64,000 nucleotides of DNA, taken from positions 1,364,001 to 1,428,000 of the forward strand of contig OZ244867.1 in NCBI GenBank assembly GCA_965221175.1, in the 5' to 3' direction. This DNA is from JAJDZL01 sp965221175 (GTDB lineage Bacteria > Pseudomonadota > Gammaproteobacteria > Arenicellales > JAJDZL01). This document shows positions 26,926-36,728 of the stretch, one piece after another (within the stretch, counting starts at the first letter, position 1; each line of letters starts with the position of its first letter). Under the pieces are notes generated by a model. The model ran no database searches and was not told where the DNA came from. It worked only from the letters and a program-made list of their open reading frames with translations. A program made the position numbers and the translations under genes.

Positions 26926-28125
26926 ATGGCAGCTAACAACTCAAAGCGCATACTTATTGCTGGTGGCGGCATCGGCGGCCTGGCAACTGCTACGGGGCTT
27001 GCAGAGAAGGGCTTTGAATCACTCGTATTAGAGAAGGCACCAAAATTCGGGGAAATTGGCGCTGGCATTCAGCTCGGTCCAAATGCATTCCACGCGTTTG
27101 ATTATCTCGGAGTTGGCGACACTGCACGCAGGATGGCAGTCTATATCGACAGCCTTCGTCTCATGGATGCCCTGTCTGGTAACGAAATCACCCGTATCCC
27201 GCTAGACGGTGAATTCCGGCGACGATTCCGTAATCCCTATGCGGTTGTTCACCGCGGAGATCTTCACGGCGTATTTCTACAAGCCTGCATCGACAGTGAA
27301 TTAGTTGAGTTACACACGGACAGCACGGTCAAGAGTTATAAACAGGACGATTGCGGAGTCACCGTCACATTGGAAAACAACGATCAAATTGACGGCGCGG
27401 CCCTTATCGGCGCCGATGGGCTTTGGTCGAACATTCGAGACCAACTGATTGGCGACGGCGAACCGCGGGTTTCGGGCCATACCACCTATCGTTCCGTCAT
27501 TCCGACCGAAGATATGCCGGAGGATTTACGATGGAATGCAGCGACACTTTGGGCCGGACCGAGATGTCATATCGTTCACTATCCGCTTTCCGACTGGAAG
27601 ACCTTCAATTTGGTAGTGACCTATCACAATAATGCTCCAGAACCGGTTGCTGGTAAACCGGTTTCACACGACGAGGTGCGCAAGGGTTTCGAACATGTCA
27701 ATCCAGTCGCACGCCAGATCATCGAACGAGGCCAGAACTGGAAACTATGGGTGCTGTGCGATCGAGAACCGACGAGTTCATGGGTTGATGGGCGCGTCAC
27801 GTTGCTCGGAGATGCCGCTCACCCGATGCTCCAATATTTCGCGCAAGGTGCCTGTATGGCATTAGAAGACGCCGTCTGTCTAGCTGATGAGGTGGAACGC
27901 CAAGATGGCGACTTCGTTAAAGCATTGCCTAACTATTGCGACCGACGTTGTCTGCGCACGGCGAAAGTTCAGCTGATGTCCCGGCTTATTGGCGAGCACA
28001 TCTACCATCCTTCAAATGCTCACGCCCACCTGCGTGATAAAATCATGGGCGCAAAGTCCGAAAGCGACTGGTGCGATACAATTAGCTGGCTTTACGGGTC
28101 CACAGGGTTGGATGGTGCGGTCTGA
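26926..28125 (+). CDS. FAD-dependent aromatic hydroxylase (3-hydroxybenzoate 6-hydroxylase-like)
   Basis: A 399-residue group A flavin monooxygenase. The FAD fold is LIAGGGIGGLATATGLAEKG, the FAD/NADPH motif is GADGLWSNIRD, and the GD motif is VTLLGDAAHPMLQY followed by AQGACMALEDA. Overall it resembles salicylate hydroxylases and 3-hydroxybenzoate 6-hydroxylases; the latter make gentisate. It is followed after 59 bases by the thiolase and is divergent from benzoate-CoA ligase. No gentisate dioxygenase is in view, so the exact substrate is open. Confidence 0.82.
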   Translation: MAANNSKRILIAGGGIGGLATATGLAEKGFESLVLEKAPKFGEIGAGIQLGPNAFHAFDYLGVGDTARRMAVYIDSLRLMDALSGNEITRIPLDGEFRRRFRNPYAVVHRGDLHGVFLQACIDSELVELHTDSTVKSYKQDDCGVTVTLENNDQIDGAALIGADGLWSNIRDQLIGDGEPRVSGHTTYRSVIPTEDMPEDLRWNAATLWAGPRCHIVHYPLSDWKTFNLVVTYHNNAPEPVAGKPVSHDEVRKGFEHVNPVARQIIERGQNWKLWVLCDREPTSSWVDGRVTLLGDAAHPMLQYFAQGACMALEDAVCLADEVERQDGDFVKALPNYCDRRCLRTAKVQLMSRLIGEHIYHPSNAHAHLRDKIMGAKSESDWCDTISWLYGSTGLDGAV

Positions 28126-28184
28126 GGTGACTGGCCCGCGAACAAAACAAGCCACAACATCAATCGTTTAAGGACAGTAAAACC

Positions 28185-29384
28185 GTGAGCGAAGCGTATA
28201 TCTGCGATTACATACGAACCCCCATTGGACGATTTGGCGGGGGGTTATCTTCGATGCGAACCGACGACCTGGCAGCCCACCCCTTGAAGGAACTCCAGCG
28301 GCGAAACAATAGCGTTGACTGGGAAGCCGTAGATGATGTGATTCTCGGCTGCGCAAATCAGGCCGGAGAGGATAATCGAAATGTTGCTCGAATGGCCGTG
28401 CTGCTGTCCGGGCTGCCAAATTCAGTTGGCGGAGCTACCGTCAATCGGCTGTGTGGTTCAGGTATGAATGCCGTCATCAGTGCTGCTCACGCTATCAAGG
28501 CCGGAGAAGCCGAACTGATTATTGCTGGTGGTGTCGAAAGCATGTCCCGCGCACCTTTTGTCATGCCCAAGGCCTCGTCAGCATTTTCGCGCAATACTGA
28601 AATCTACGATACGACGATCGGTTGGCGGTTCATCAATCCACTTATAAAAAAACAGTACGGCGTCGACTCCATGCCGGAAACAGGTGAGAACGTAGCCGAA
28701 GTGTTCAATGTCAGCCGTGAGGCACAGGACACATTCGCTCTAAGAAGCAATGAAAAGGCCATCGCCGCGCAGGCAATCGGACGGCTGGCGAATGAAATTA
28801 CGCCAGTCACCATTCCCCAGCGCAAGGGGGATCCAATTGTGATAGACAAGGATGAACATCCGCGTGTGACAAGCCTTGAGAAACTGGCTTCTCTCAAAGC
28901 GCCGTTCCGTGCAGGCGGGACAGTGACTGCCGGTAATGCGTCAGGCATCAACGATGGCGCGGCAGCACTGATAGTAGCTTCTGAAAAAGCCATCTACAGG
29001 CACGGATTGACACCGATTGCAAGAATTCTGGGTGGAGCAGTAGCCGGTGTAGAACCGAAAATTATGGGCATCGGCCCGGTTTCTGCCACGAGGAATATCT
29101 GTGCAAGGCTCGGTCTTGAGCCGACTGACTTTGACGTAATCGAGCTCAACGAAGCCTTTGCTTCACAAGCTATCGCGGTATTGCGCGAACTGAACCTCGA
29201 CGAGATGTCGGAACATATCAATCCCAATGGCGGCGCTATCGCACTCGGCCATCCGTTAGGCATGAGCGGTGCACGGATTACCGGCACGGCGGCATTGGAA
29301 CTCAATGAACGCGGCGGAGTGGCACTTGCTACCATGTGCGTCGGTGTCGGCCAAGGCATCGCGGTTGTGCTGAAATCAGTTTGA
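28185..29384 (+). CDS. pcaF: Acetyl-CoA acyltransferase, beta-ketoadipyl-CoA thiolase type
   Basis: A 399-residue thiolase. The nucleophilic Cys is in VNRLCGSGMNAV, the His in NPNGGAIALGHPLGMSG, and the second Cys in TMCVGVGQG. Length and motifs match the PcaF/PaaJ group, which cleaves beta-ketoadipyl-CoA to succinyl-CoA and acetyl-CoA. With the box genes nearby this is the expected last step of benzoate catabolism. General 3-ketoacyl-CoA thiolase is the alternative. Confidence 0.88.
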   Translation: MSEAYICDYIRTPIGRFGGGLSSMRTDDLAAHPLKELQRRNNSVDWEAVDDVILGCANQAGEDNRNVARMAVLLSGLPNSVGGATVNRLCGSGMNAVISAAHAIKAGEAELIIAGGVESMSRAPFVMPKASSAFSRNTEIYDTTIGWRFINPLIKKQYGVDSMPETGENVAEVFNVSREAQDTFALRSNEKAIAAQAIGRLANEITPVTIPQRKGDPIVIDKDEHPRVTSLEKLASLKAPFRAGGTVTAGNASGINDGAAALIVASEKAIYRHGLTPIARILGGAVAGVEPKIMGIGPVSATRNICARLGLEPTDFDVIELNEAFASQAIAVLRELNLDEMSEHINPNGGAIALGHPLGMSGARITGTAALELNERGGVALATMCVGVGQGIAVVLKSV

Positions 29385-29486
29385 CTCGTTCAGCAGACAA
29401 ATCGATTTATTCAAAATGATGCAACGTCCTCGACAGAAGAATGAATTGCACTTCGGTGGATTCGCTGATTTTCAATAAATTGAAAG

Positions 29487-30338
29487 CTAGCCAAATCGCC
29501 CGGTAATGTAGTCTTCCGTTAGCTGATGTTGCGGGTTGGTAAATATCTGACCGGTATCTCCAATCTCGACTAGGTCCCCAAGATTGAAATAGGCGGTTCT
29601 CTGCGATACGCGAGCTGCTTGCTGCATGGAATGCGTAACAATTACAATCGAATACTGCGTTCTCAAATCGTCAATCAAGTCTTCAATTCTGGCTGTGGCA
29701 ATCGGATCCAAAGCGGAGCATGGTTCATCCATGAGAATTACTTCAGGCTGAACTGCAATCGCTCGTGCGATACATAGGCGTTGCTGCTGACCACCCGATA
29801 ATTCAGTTCCAGACTTGTGAATTCGATCCTCCACTTCCGAAAGCAATCCAACTTTCTGAAGGCAGGAATAGACGACTTCATCCGTTTCCGCTCGATCGCT
29901 CACCAGAGAGTGAAGTCTCGGACCGTATGCGACGTTGTCATAAATCGACTTGGGAAAGGGATTTGGCTTCTGAAATACCATCCCGACCCTCGCTCGCAAC
30001 TCCACCACATCCATGTCGCTGCTGTAAATATCGTTGCCGTCGAGTTTGATTGTGCCGGTAATCCGGCAACCGTCAATAATGTCGTTGATTCTATTCAGGC
30101 ATCGCAGGAAGGTAGACTTTCCACAACCAGATGGGCCGATAATGGCCAGCACTTGGTTCGCTCGTATCGAAATATTGACGTTTTTGATGGCATGAGTGTC
30201 CGTGTAATAGACATCCACATTCTCAGCTGTCATGCGAATTTCGGAAACACTGTCTATTGATTCGCTGCTTGCAAATCTGGATGTATCAGTCCGCGCAACA
30301 ATCTTTGAGGATTCAGTAGTCACACTCGTTTCTAGCAT
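29487..30338 (-). CDS. pstB: Phosphate ABC transporter ATP-binding protein PstB
   Basis: A 283-residue ATPase with Walker A GPSGCGKST, signature LSGGQQQR, Walker B VILMDEPCSALDP and the PstB-typical NRINDIIDGCR. An N-terminal extension of about 35 residues precedes the conserved domain; a later start at residue 36 (MTAENVDVYYTDTHAI) would give the usual length. It is the last gene of the pst operon and energises phosphate import. Confidence 0.94.
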   Translation of the reverse strand: MLETSVTTESSKIVARTDTSRFASSESIDSVSEIRMTAENVDVYYTDTHAIKNVNISIRANQVLAIIGPSGCGKSTFLRCLNRINDIIDGCRITGTIKLDGNDIYSSDMDVVELRARVGMVFQKPNPFPKSIYDNVAYGPRLHSLVSDRAETDEVVYSCLQKVGLLSEVEDRIHKSGTELSGGQQQRLCIARAIAVQPEVILMDEPCSALDPIATARIEDLIDDLRTQYSIVIVTHSMQQAARVSQRTAYFNLGDLVEIGDTGQIFTNPQHQLTEDYITGRFG

Positions 30339-30374
30339 CGTAATTGTTCTCTACTAGCGTAGATGAAGTTGATT

Positions 30375-31667
30375 CTACCAACGCCGCTCAAATCTACGAC
30401 GCAACCATACGGCAAATACGTTCATAGTAATTAAAAATGTTAACAAAATAAGAATTGCTCCTGATGTTTTTTCTAAAAAGGCGCGTTCAGGACTGTCTGC
30501 CCAAAGAAATATCTGAACCGGCAATACGGTGGAGGGGTCTAACGGTCCCGATGGTACATCGACAATAAACGCTACCATGCCGATCATCAGTAGAGGAGCT
30601 GTTTCTCCAAGCGCTTGCGCAAGACCGATAATCGTTCCTGTCAGCATGCCTGGCATCGCCAGCGGGACAACTTCCTGAACTACCGCCTGTGTCTTTGAAG
30701 CGCCTAGAGCGAGTGCGCCTTCTCGAATGGACGGCGGAACTGCACGCAATGCGGCACGACCAGCAATAATTATCGTGGGAATTGTCATCAGGCTCAGAAC
30801 AAGGCCTCCGACAAGCGGGACCGACCTTGGCAATCCAAAGAAGTTGATGAAAACTGCAAGACCGAGCAATCCGAATACAACTGACGGAACAGCAGCCAAG
30901 TTATTGATGTTGATCTCTATGATGTCGGTAAATCGATTTTTCGGTGCGAATTCTTCCAAGTAGCATGCAGCGGCGACGCCGACAGGAAACGAAATTGCAA
31001 GCGTAACCAATATAGTGAAAAACGACCCGGTTAACGCGCCTCGCAATCCAGCAAGCTCAGGTTCTCGGGAATCGCCTGCGATGAAATACGTCTTGTTGAA
31101 TCGGCTTTCGACGACACCCTTTTCAACGAGTGCATCAAACCACCCGATCTGCGCATTGGAAATTCGTCCGCCACCGTGTGTACCTGTATCCCGCCCAATG
31201 TTGTTTTTGTGCAGCATGTCGAACTCATCGTCAACCGGTAGCCAAATTGTCTGCGTCGTGCCAATCAATGAAGGATCGTTCTGCACCATTATCTGCAGGA
31301 TAACATCTGCGCCTACGCTGACAATTCTTCCCAGTTGTCGCTTCTCTTTGCGCTTCGTGACTTCTGGAAACTGACGATAAAGCGATTGCTTGATCAATTT
31401 GCCGTAGTTGGCTTTGGCCAGGTTTTCAGGGTCCAGAAATTCTGGGGCAAATTGAATTTCCAGCTGAACCTGAGTTTGCCAGAAAGCACCCACACCATTG
31501 ATGGTGATGCTAATGAATAAAACAACAACAACAAATACTCCCAGCATCAGTGCACTGATGCCGTAGATCTTGAATCTCAGTTCTGCGGCGCGGCGTCTTT
31601 TCAGTCTGCGTTTGAACTGGGGCTTGGCCCAAACGCTTTCAGCATCTTGTGGTAGAGCGCTAGTCAT
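30375..31667 (-). CDS. pstA: Phosphate ABC transporter permease PstA (long form)
   Basis: A permease of 430 residues from ATG 31667, which overlaps the pstC stop. It is much longer than the roughly 296-residue enterobacterial PstA: after the first membrane span there is a large soluble region before the permease core with EEFAPKNRFTDIIEININNLAAVPSVVFG. Such N-terminally extended PstA proteins (DUF3333 type) are common in marine proteobacteria. The EAA-like loop is REGALALGASKTQAV. Confidence 0.92.
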   Translation of the reverse strand: MTSALPQDAESVWAKPQFKRRLKRRRAAELRFKIYGISALMLGVFVVVVLFISITINGVGAFWQTQVQLEIQFAPEFLDPENLAKANYGKLIKQSLYRQFPEVTKRKEKRQLGRIVSVGADVILQIMVQNDPSLIGTTQTIWLPVDDEFDMLHKNNIGRDTGTHGGGRISNAQIGWFDALVEKGVVESRFNKTYFIAGDSREPELAGLRGALTGSFFTILVTLAISFPVGVAAACYLEEFAPKNRFTDIIEININNLAAVPSVVFGLLGLAVFINFFGLPRSVPLVGGLVLSLMTIPTIIIAGRAALRAVPPSIREGALALGASKTQAVVQEVVPLAMPGMLTGTIIGLAQALGETAPLLMIGMVAFIVDVPSGPLDPSTVLPVQIFLWADSPERAFLEKTSGAILILLTFLITMNVFAVWLRRRFERRW

Positions 31668-33051
31668 ATTGCTCACTATACTTACGAACGATGTACAACG
31701 CGGTGACATTGAGCAGGAGTGTTGCAACGAATAGTGTCAACCCCAAGGCAAACGCGGCAAGCGTCTTTGCGCTGTCGAATTCCTGATCTCCGACCAGCAA
31801 CGTCACAATCTGGACGGTAACCGTAGTTACCGATTCGAAGGGGTTGGCAGTTAGCTTCGCCGCCAGTCCAGCAGCCATCAGTACGATCATGGTTTCTCCA
31901 ATTGCACGCGAAACTGCTAGCAGCAGTGCCCCAACAATTCCCGGCAATGCCGCTGGAAAAACTACCTTTTTTATGGTCTCCGAGTGAGTCGCACCACAAG
32001 CCAGGGAGGCTTCTCGTATTGACTGCGGCAGCGCGGTGATAACATCATCGGTCAGCGAAGATACGAACGGGATAATCATGATTCCCATGACGATTCCGGC
32101 TGCAAGGGCGCTTTCGTGAGCAATTTCCAGTCCAAATTCGGCACCGACTTCACGCAGCCAAGGCGCCACCACCAAGGTTGCAAAAAATCCGTATACGACG
32201 GTTGGCACGCCTGCCAGAATCTCAAGTGTAGGTTTCGCGAATGCCCGCACTTTCGTCGTTGCGTATTCAGCCAGATAAATCGCTGACAGCAATCCAACTG
32301 GAACCGCAACCGCCATTGCGACACCGGCAACTAGAATTGTTCCTGTAAAGAGCGGCACACTCCCAAACAGTCCCGACGAACCGACCTGGTCTTCTCGGAT
32401 AGCTATCTGTGGGCTCCACTCAAGACCAAATAAGAAGTCAGTCAAAGGGATTTTTCTGAAAAAATTGAGCGCCTCAAACAGCACCGACAGCACGATTCCC
32501 ACAGTTGTAAAAATTGCAATTATCGAGCTGGCTAAAAGCATGAATCTGATAATCGTCTCCGCGATAGGGCGCGCACGTAATTTATCGGAAATCAAAAGGG
32601 TGAATATGAATGCAGTAATGGCGCCCACCACCACTACAGCAGCATTACGCAGGGTTTCGTTCAAATCGACAAGGTGCTGAAAACGAGCCGCGGCGCCCTG
32701 CAATGCATCAGCATTTTCCATATTCCCAAGTATGCCGGTTTGAGCTAGAATCTGAATCTGACTGACCAGCCACTCAATATCGACCTGCGACTTCGCTCGC
32801 ATGTCGGGGAAAAATTCAGACATGACGATGCGTAAGATGATATTTTCATCAACGCTCAACCACAGGCCAAGCACAGCCATAGCCGGAATCGCAAACAGCA
32901 TGGCTGCGACAATGCCATAATATTTTGGCGCAGAATGCAAATAGCGGATACCACCCAAGTTTTTTGCGATTCGCAAGGAACGCTGCTTCGCCCAAAAATA
33001 AAACAGCGAAGAAAACCCGAGCAGGATCAGAATCAAAGCCCAAGCACTCAT
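31660..33051 (-). CDS. pstC: Phosphate ABC transporter permease PstC (long form)
   Basis: A 463-residue permease with the core ATTKVRAFAKPTLEILAGVPTVVYG and the EAA-like REASLACGATHSETI. It also carries an enlarged N-terminal half with extra membrane spans and a periplasmic loop, compared with about 319 residues in E. coli. It begins the pstC-pstA-pstB unit, with an eight-base overlap into pstA. Confidence 0.92.
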   Translation of the reverse strand: MSAWALILILLGFSSLFYFWAKQRSLRIAKNLGGIRYLHSAPKYYGIVAAMLFAIPAMAVLGLWLSVDENIILRIVMSEFFPDMRAKSQVDIEWLVSQIQILAQTGILGNMENADALQGAAARFQHLVDLNETLRNAAVVVVGAITAFIFTLLISDKLRARPIAETIIRFMLLASSIIAIFTTVGIVLSVLFEALNFFRKIPLTDFLFGLEWSPQIAIREDQVGSSGLFGSVPLFTGTILVAGVAMAVAVPVGLLSAIYLAEYATTKVRAFAKPTLEILAGVPTVVYGFFATLVVAPWLREVGAEFGLEIAHESALAAGIVMGIMIIPFVSSLTDDVITALPQSIREASLACGATHSETIKKVVFPAALPGIVGALLLAVSRAIGETMIVLMAAGLAAKLTANPFESVTTVTVQIVTLLVGDQEFDSAKTLAAFALGLTLFVATLLLNVTALYIVRKYSEQYD

Positions 33052-33140
33052 AGGTCTCCAAACATTGTTACTTAAACACTCCTTTTAGCAGACAATTTTC
33101 AGGGATGAATTGGCTACGCAATCGCTGGCATTCGCTCAAT

Positions 33141-33180
33141 AAAAACTGATCGGTCTAATGGAGTAAAACTCATTAGCCGA
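33141..33180 (-). terminator. Terminator-like hairpin between pstS and pstC
   Basis: On the minus strand TCGGCTAATGAG pairs with CTCCATTAGACCGA (one bulged base), followed by TCAGTTTTTA. It lies in the 339-base gap after pstS and before pstC. It would limit read-through, so pstS can be expressed above the membrane genes. Confidence 0.6.
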
Positions 33181-33390
33181 ACGACTTGATCTGTACCACA
33201 GAGCGAATTGTCGAAATCCGCTGTCTGCCACCCATCTCCTCACCCCAAAATGGTGCGAAGATCGGAATACACCAGATCAGCATTTTCACAACCAAATGCG
33301 TCAATGCCAGCTGGGCATATCAAATCACACGATCAGCCATCAGAATGGATGGCACTATTTCATGAAACGAATCGTGTATCGAACTCGAAC

Positions 33391-34461
33391 CTACTCGGAG
33401 GCGAGTTGAACAGTCGTTAAATTCATGGCAGCCGCACTGAACTTGTTGCGTTCGACTTCCGGCATGGGAATCATTCCCTTGTCAACCAGGTAGCCGTCCT
33501 CACCCCAAGATCGATCACTGGTAAATTCCGAGATGTATTCCTTAATACCTGGAATTAGATCGATATGTGCGGTTTTAACGTAAAAATACAGTGGCCGTGT
33601 TATTGCATAAGACCCTGTCGCGATGTTCTCGAACTCAGGAGCAACTCCATCGACAATTGAACCTTGAATTTGGTCGGAATTCTGATCCAGAAAACTGAAG
33701 CCGAAAACACCAAGAGAATCCTTGTCCGCAGTCAACTTCTGAACGATCAGATTGTCATTTTCACCAACTTCAACCCAAGCGCCGTCTTCTCGAACGCCAT
33801 GACAAATTGACTTGTAGTGCTTCTTGTCGCTATTCTTGATAGCCTTGATCCACTTAAATGCCTTACATCCGCCTTCAAGTGCAAGCTCAGCAAAGGCATC
33901 TCGAGTGCCCGAAGTCGGAGGTGGTCCAAGTACGCGAATTACAACATCCGGCAGTTCAGAGTTCACGTCTTTCCAAGTCTTATAAGGATTCGGAATTAGT
34001 TTCTCTTCACCATTTGGGTCCGGAACGTTCTTTGCGAGTGCAAGAAAAATGTCCCGGCTTGAAAGACTGAACCGCTCCGCTTCGATCGAATTCGCTACGA
34101 CGATACCGCCATAACCGAACTTGATCTCGACTATGTCATCAATACCATTCCCGCCACAACGCTCAACTTCCGACTTTTTAATGCGTCGGGAAGCATTGGT
34201 GATATCAGGATGCTTGACCCCGATACCTGCACAGAACAGTTTCAAGCCACCGCCGGAACCGGTCGATTCAATAATTGGGGTCCGATACTGCGAACTTGTT
34301 CCAAATCGCTCAGCAACCACAGTCGCGAATGGATACACCGTAGATGACCCAACGATACTGATATAGTCTCTTTCGTCTGCTTGCGCAGTTACCGAGAAAG
34401 ACCCTAGCATTACTGCTAGAACAGTCAGGTAAACCCTGAGAATTGACGACGAACCGATCAT
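33391..34461 (-). CDS. pstS: Phosphate-binding protein PstS
   Basis: A periplasmic phosphate-binding protein of 356 residues. ATG 34461 with GGAGA upstream is preferred over the in-frame GTG 34482. A signal peptide (about residues 1-28, ending VTAQA) precedes ISIVGSSTVYPFA, the phosphate-contact start of the mature protein. ESTGSGGG and PTSGTRDAF, also ligand-contact loops, are present. It heads the pst operon. Confidence 0.94.
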   Translation of the reverse strand: MIGSSSILRVYLTVLAVMLGSFSVTAQADERDYISIVGSSTVYPFATVVAERFGTSSQYRTPIIESTGSGGGLKLFCAGIGVKHPDITNASRRIKKSEVERCGGNGIDDIVEIKFGYGGIVVANSIEAERFSLSSRDIFLALAKNVPDPNGEEKLIPNPYKTWKDVNSELPDVVIRVLGPPPTSGTRDAFAELALEGGCKAFKWIKAIKNSDKKHYKSICHGVREDGAWVEVGENDNLIVQKLTADKDSLGVFGFSFLDQNSDQIQGSIVDGVAPEFENIATGSYAITRPLYFYVKTAHIDLIPGIKEYISEFTSDRSWGEDGYLVDKGMIPMPEVERNKFSAAAMNLTTVQLASE

Positions 34462-34798
34462 CTTCATTCTCCATTTGAACACGTCGACCTAGATTAGGCC
34501 GCCAATGTAGGGTACAGAAACCTTGTGGTTTCGTGAGCAAGTCTATAGAAAAATTTCTATTTGTCAAATTTCTATTTAACTTTTTGTAAATATAAAATTT
34601 GTAATTATTTTTTCAATTGCTATGGCAACAAGTTAGCCTCATTTCCTGATCAGTTTACAGAATTAAGTAATGTAGTTTATTGTTATAATTGTATAAGCTC
34701 TGAGTCACAGGGCAGTGCGGCTAAACTATCCGCTTCCACTCGACGGTTTTCAAAATTCAACCCCACTACTTACAGCAGCCAGTAGTCAAAGAACCATA
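34462..34798. other. Divergent pstS-phoU intergenic region
   Basis: 337 AT-rich bases. A 12-base direct repeat AAATTTCTATTT occurs at 34551 and 34566 (period 15). A TATAAT box at 34684-34689 could serve phoU. I could not find a convincing PhoB box (two 7-mers with period 11). Confidence 0.4.
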
Positions 34799-35491
34799 AT
34801 GATTGAAGGGCACTATTCCGCAAAATACGATATCGAGCTCGCAGAGTTGGCAGAACTGACGCTTATGATGGGACGTCTAGTTGAAAAACAGCTCAGAAAT
34901 GCAATAAACGCATTGGTTAGAGGTGATCGAATGCTTGCTCGACAAGTATCCGACGACGAACGTCTAGTTAATCAGCTAGAAGTAGAAATCGACAGCAAAA
35001 GCACAGAACTCCTCGCACGCCGGCAACCAATAGCCAGAGACCTTAGATTCGTGCTGATGATCATCAAAACCGTAAACGACTTAGAGAGAATGGGCGATGA
35101 AGTCAACCGCGTTGCATTGATGGGCAGCCGCGTCGTCGAGCGTCCGAGCGCCCCTCCAAACTACGATGATATTGAAGATATCGGCTTGCGTGTGCTGAAA
35201 CTATTGCAGGAAACTCTCAAAGCATTTGAACATACTGACGATACACAAGCGCTTGCATTGATCAGTAAGGACAAAAAAGTAGACAAGAAATTCAGAAATA
35301 CGCTGAAACGTATAAAAAAATGGATGATGGAGGAGTCCGATTCAGTGCCGGATGCAATTGATATTCTGTGGGCGATTCGTTCTTTGGAACGAGTGGCCGA
35401 CAGAACGTGCAACATCTGCGAACATGTGATTTACTGTGTGAAAGGCGAGGATATACGTCACCTCGACATAGATCAATTGATGACTGACTAA
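34799..35491 (+). CDS. phoU: Phosphate transport system regulator PhoU
   Basis: A 230-residue protein of two three-helix PhoU repeats with the metal-binding-type motifs DLERMGDEVNRVA and SLERVADRTCNICEH. It is a cytoplasmic negative regulator linking PstB to PhoR and limiting phosphate uptake. ATG 34799 (MIEGHYSAKYDIE) is the standard start; an upstream in-frame ATG at 34715 adds 28 non-conserved residues. It is divergent from pst, and its stop overlaps the stop of the convergent next gene. Confidence 0.94.
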   Translation: MIEGHYSAKYDIELAELAELTLMMGRLVEKQLRNAINALVRGDRMLARQVSDDERLVNQLEVEIDSKSTELLARRQPIARDLRFVLMIIKTVNDLERMGDEVNRVALMGSRVVERPSAPPNYDDIEDIGLRVLKLLQETLKAFEHTDDTQALALISKDKKVDKKFRNTLKRIKKWMMEESDSVPDAIDILWAIRSLERVADRTCNICEHVIYCVKGEDIRHLDIDQLMTD

Positions 35492-36339
35492 TCAGGGTAT
35501 CGAGTCTGACGGATCCATTCACCAACTGTCGTGACCAGCTCGTTCTCATAGCCTTCGAAAAAATGATCCGGTCCTTCAATCTTTATCTGCATGGATTGAG
35601 GATTACCTGCTGATTCAAATTCCGATATCCGCCTTTCTGCACCTTTAATCACCGCTGGATAGTCTTCACTGCCGTACACATCCAGTACCGGAATCGACAT
35701 ACGTTCAAGCGGAAATCTCTCAAGCATCGGCTGACCGTAGTCTGTGGCTTCCATGCCAATTCCTACGTACGCATCAATTGCGTTGTCGCCGAATTCTCCA
35801 ATCCATGCCATGATCATGTGTACTGAACAGCTGTGTGCCACGACCGCAATCCACTGGTATCCTTTTGACCGCAAGAAATCAATCCCTGCTTCAATTCTAG
35901 GGAAAGACTGCGGAATAATTTCAAGGTACTCATAGTATTTGGCATTCTTCGCCAGAACTGGCATCTGTAAAGAGAGTGTAGTCATGCCAAGCTCGCTGAA
36001 ACCCTCGCGCAACGGCCCGGTAACCTGCACCCAGTCGGGATGAAAGCCTCTGCCATGAAGAAGAATAACTGCACCTTCAAAACTCGAAGCACTCGCTTCA
36101 GAAATCAGCGATAAAAAATCACGATCACCATCATTCAGGTAAACCGCGTCGCCTTCGAATAGTCCAGCTTCCGCTTCTTGCGCCAGCCTTGCTTCTCGCT
36201 CATAATCAGGCTGCCCATCAGCCAACGTGATTGAATTGATTAAACTTCCGAACAGCAGGAGAAAAATCCAACCAAATATTGTTTTTATTGTCAAATTCCT
36301 ATTTCTATCAAAGCTAAATTCCACAATAACCTGTTCCAT
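35488..36339 (-). CDS. DUF3530-type alpha/beta-hydrolase-like protein
   Basis: A 283-residue secreted or membrane-anchored protein: an N-terminal hydrophobic segment (about residues 19-40), then a hydrolase-like domain with VILLHGRGFHPDWVQVTGPLREG and TTLSLQMPVL, diagnostic of DUF3530. The expected nucleophile elbow is VAHSCSVHM, so Ser is present but the usual second Gly is not. A late His is in GPDHFFEG. Function is unknown. It is convergent with phoU. Confidence 0.8.
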   Translation of the reverse strand: MEQVIVEFSFDRNRNLTIKTIFGWIFLLLFGSLINSITLADGQPDYEREARLAQEAEAGLFEGDAVYLNDGDRDFLSLISEASASSFEGAVILLHGRGFHPDWVQVTGPLREGFSELGMTTLSLQMPVLAKNAKYYEYLEIIPQSFPRIEAGIDFLRSKGYQWIAVVAHSCSVHMIMAWIGEFGDNAIDAYVGIGMEATDYGQPMLERFPLERMSIPVLDVYGSEDYPAVIKGAERRISEFESAGNPQSMQIKIEGPDHFFEGYENELVTTVGEWIRQTRYPD

Positions 36340-36368
36340 TCATGAGACTTTGATATCTAGTGTATAGC

Positions 36369-36668
36369 TTAGCGCTGGTACGAGATTTCAGCTATGTACT
36401 CTTGGTCGTGATCCAATCGATCTATGCTGGCCATTCGAGAATCAATCAGTTTATTCATGAAGTCCATGCACATGGAAGCGAATGCTTTTGCGCATTCCGA
36501 GTCATCGAAAAAATAGTCCGAATCAATGCAGCCAAATTGCTGGAAATTCTGTGCAAGCGAGGCGCCTGCTTCCAAATTTGTAAGCAGCAGTTGCTGATCT
36601 TCGGCCAGCAAGCGCTGATGTCTGATTTCTTCAATCAAATTTTTCCGCACTACGACTTTGTAGAACAT
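36369..36668 (-). CDS. 99-residue protein of unknown function
   Basis: Small acidic protein with a clear RBS (GAAGGAT) before ATG. It is predicted helical, with cysteines at about residues 47, 59 and 67 (DSECAKAFASMCMDF). I recognise no family. It is the last gene of the nine-gene same-strand array, 60 bases after the CDGSH gene. Confidence 0.55.
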   Translation of the reverse strand: MFYKVVVRKNLIEEIRHQRLLAEDQQLLLTNLEAGASLAQNFQQFGCIDSDYFFDDSECAKAFASMCMDFMNKLIDSRMASIDRLDHDQEYIAEISYQR

Positions 36669-36728
36669 GATCCTTCAACCTGCACGCTTGGTATTCCAAT
36701 ATCCTCGTATTCGTTTTTGAACCTAATT

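Noticed and set aside
34462..34798. PhoB box between pstS and phoU
   Set aside because: The only direct repeat (AAATTTCTATTT) has period 15, not 11, and does not match the CTGTCAT-type consensus.
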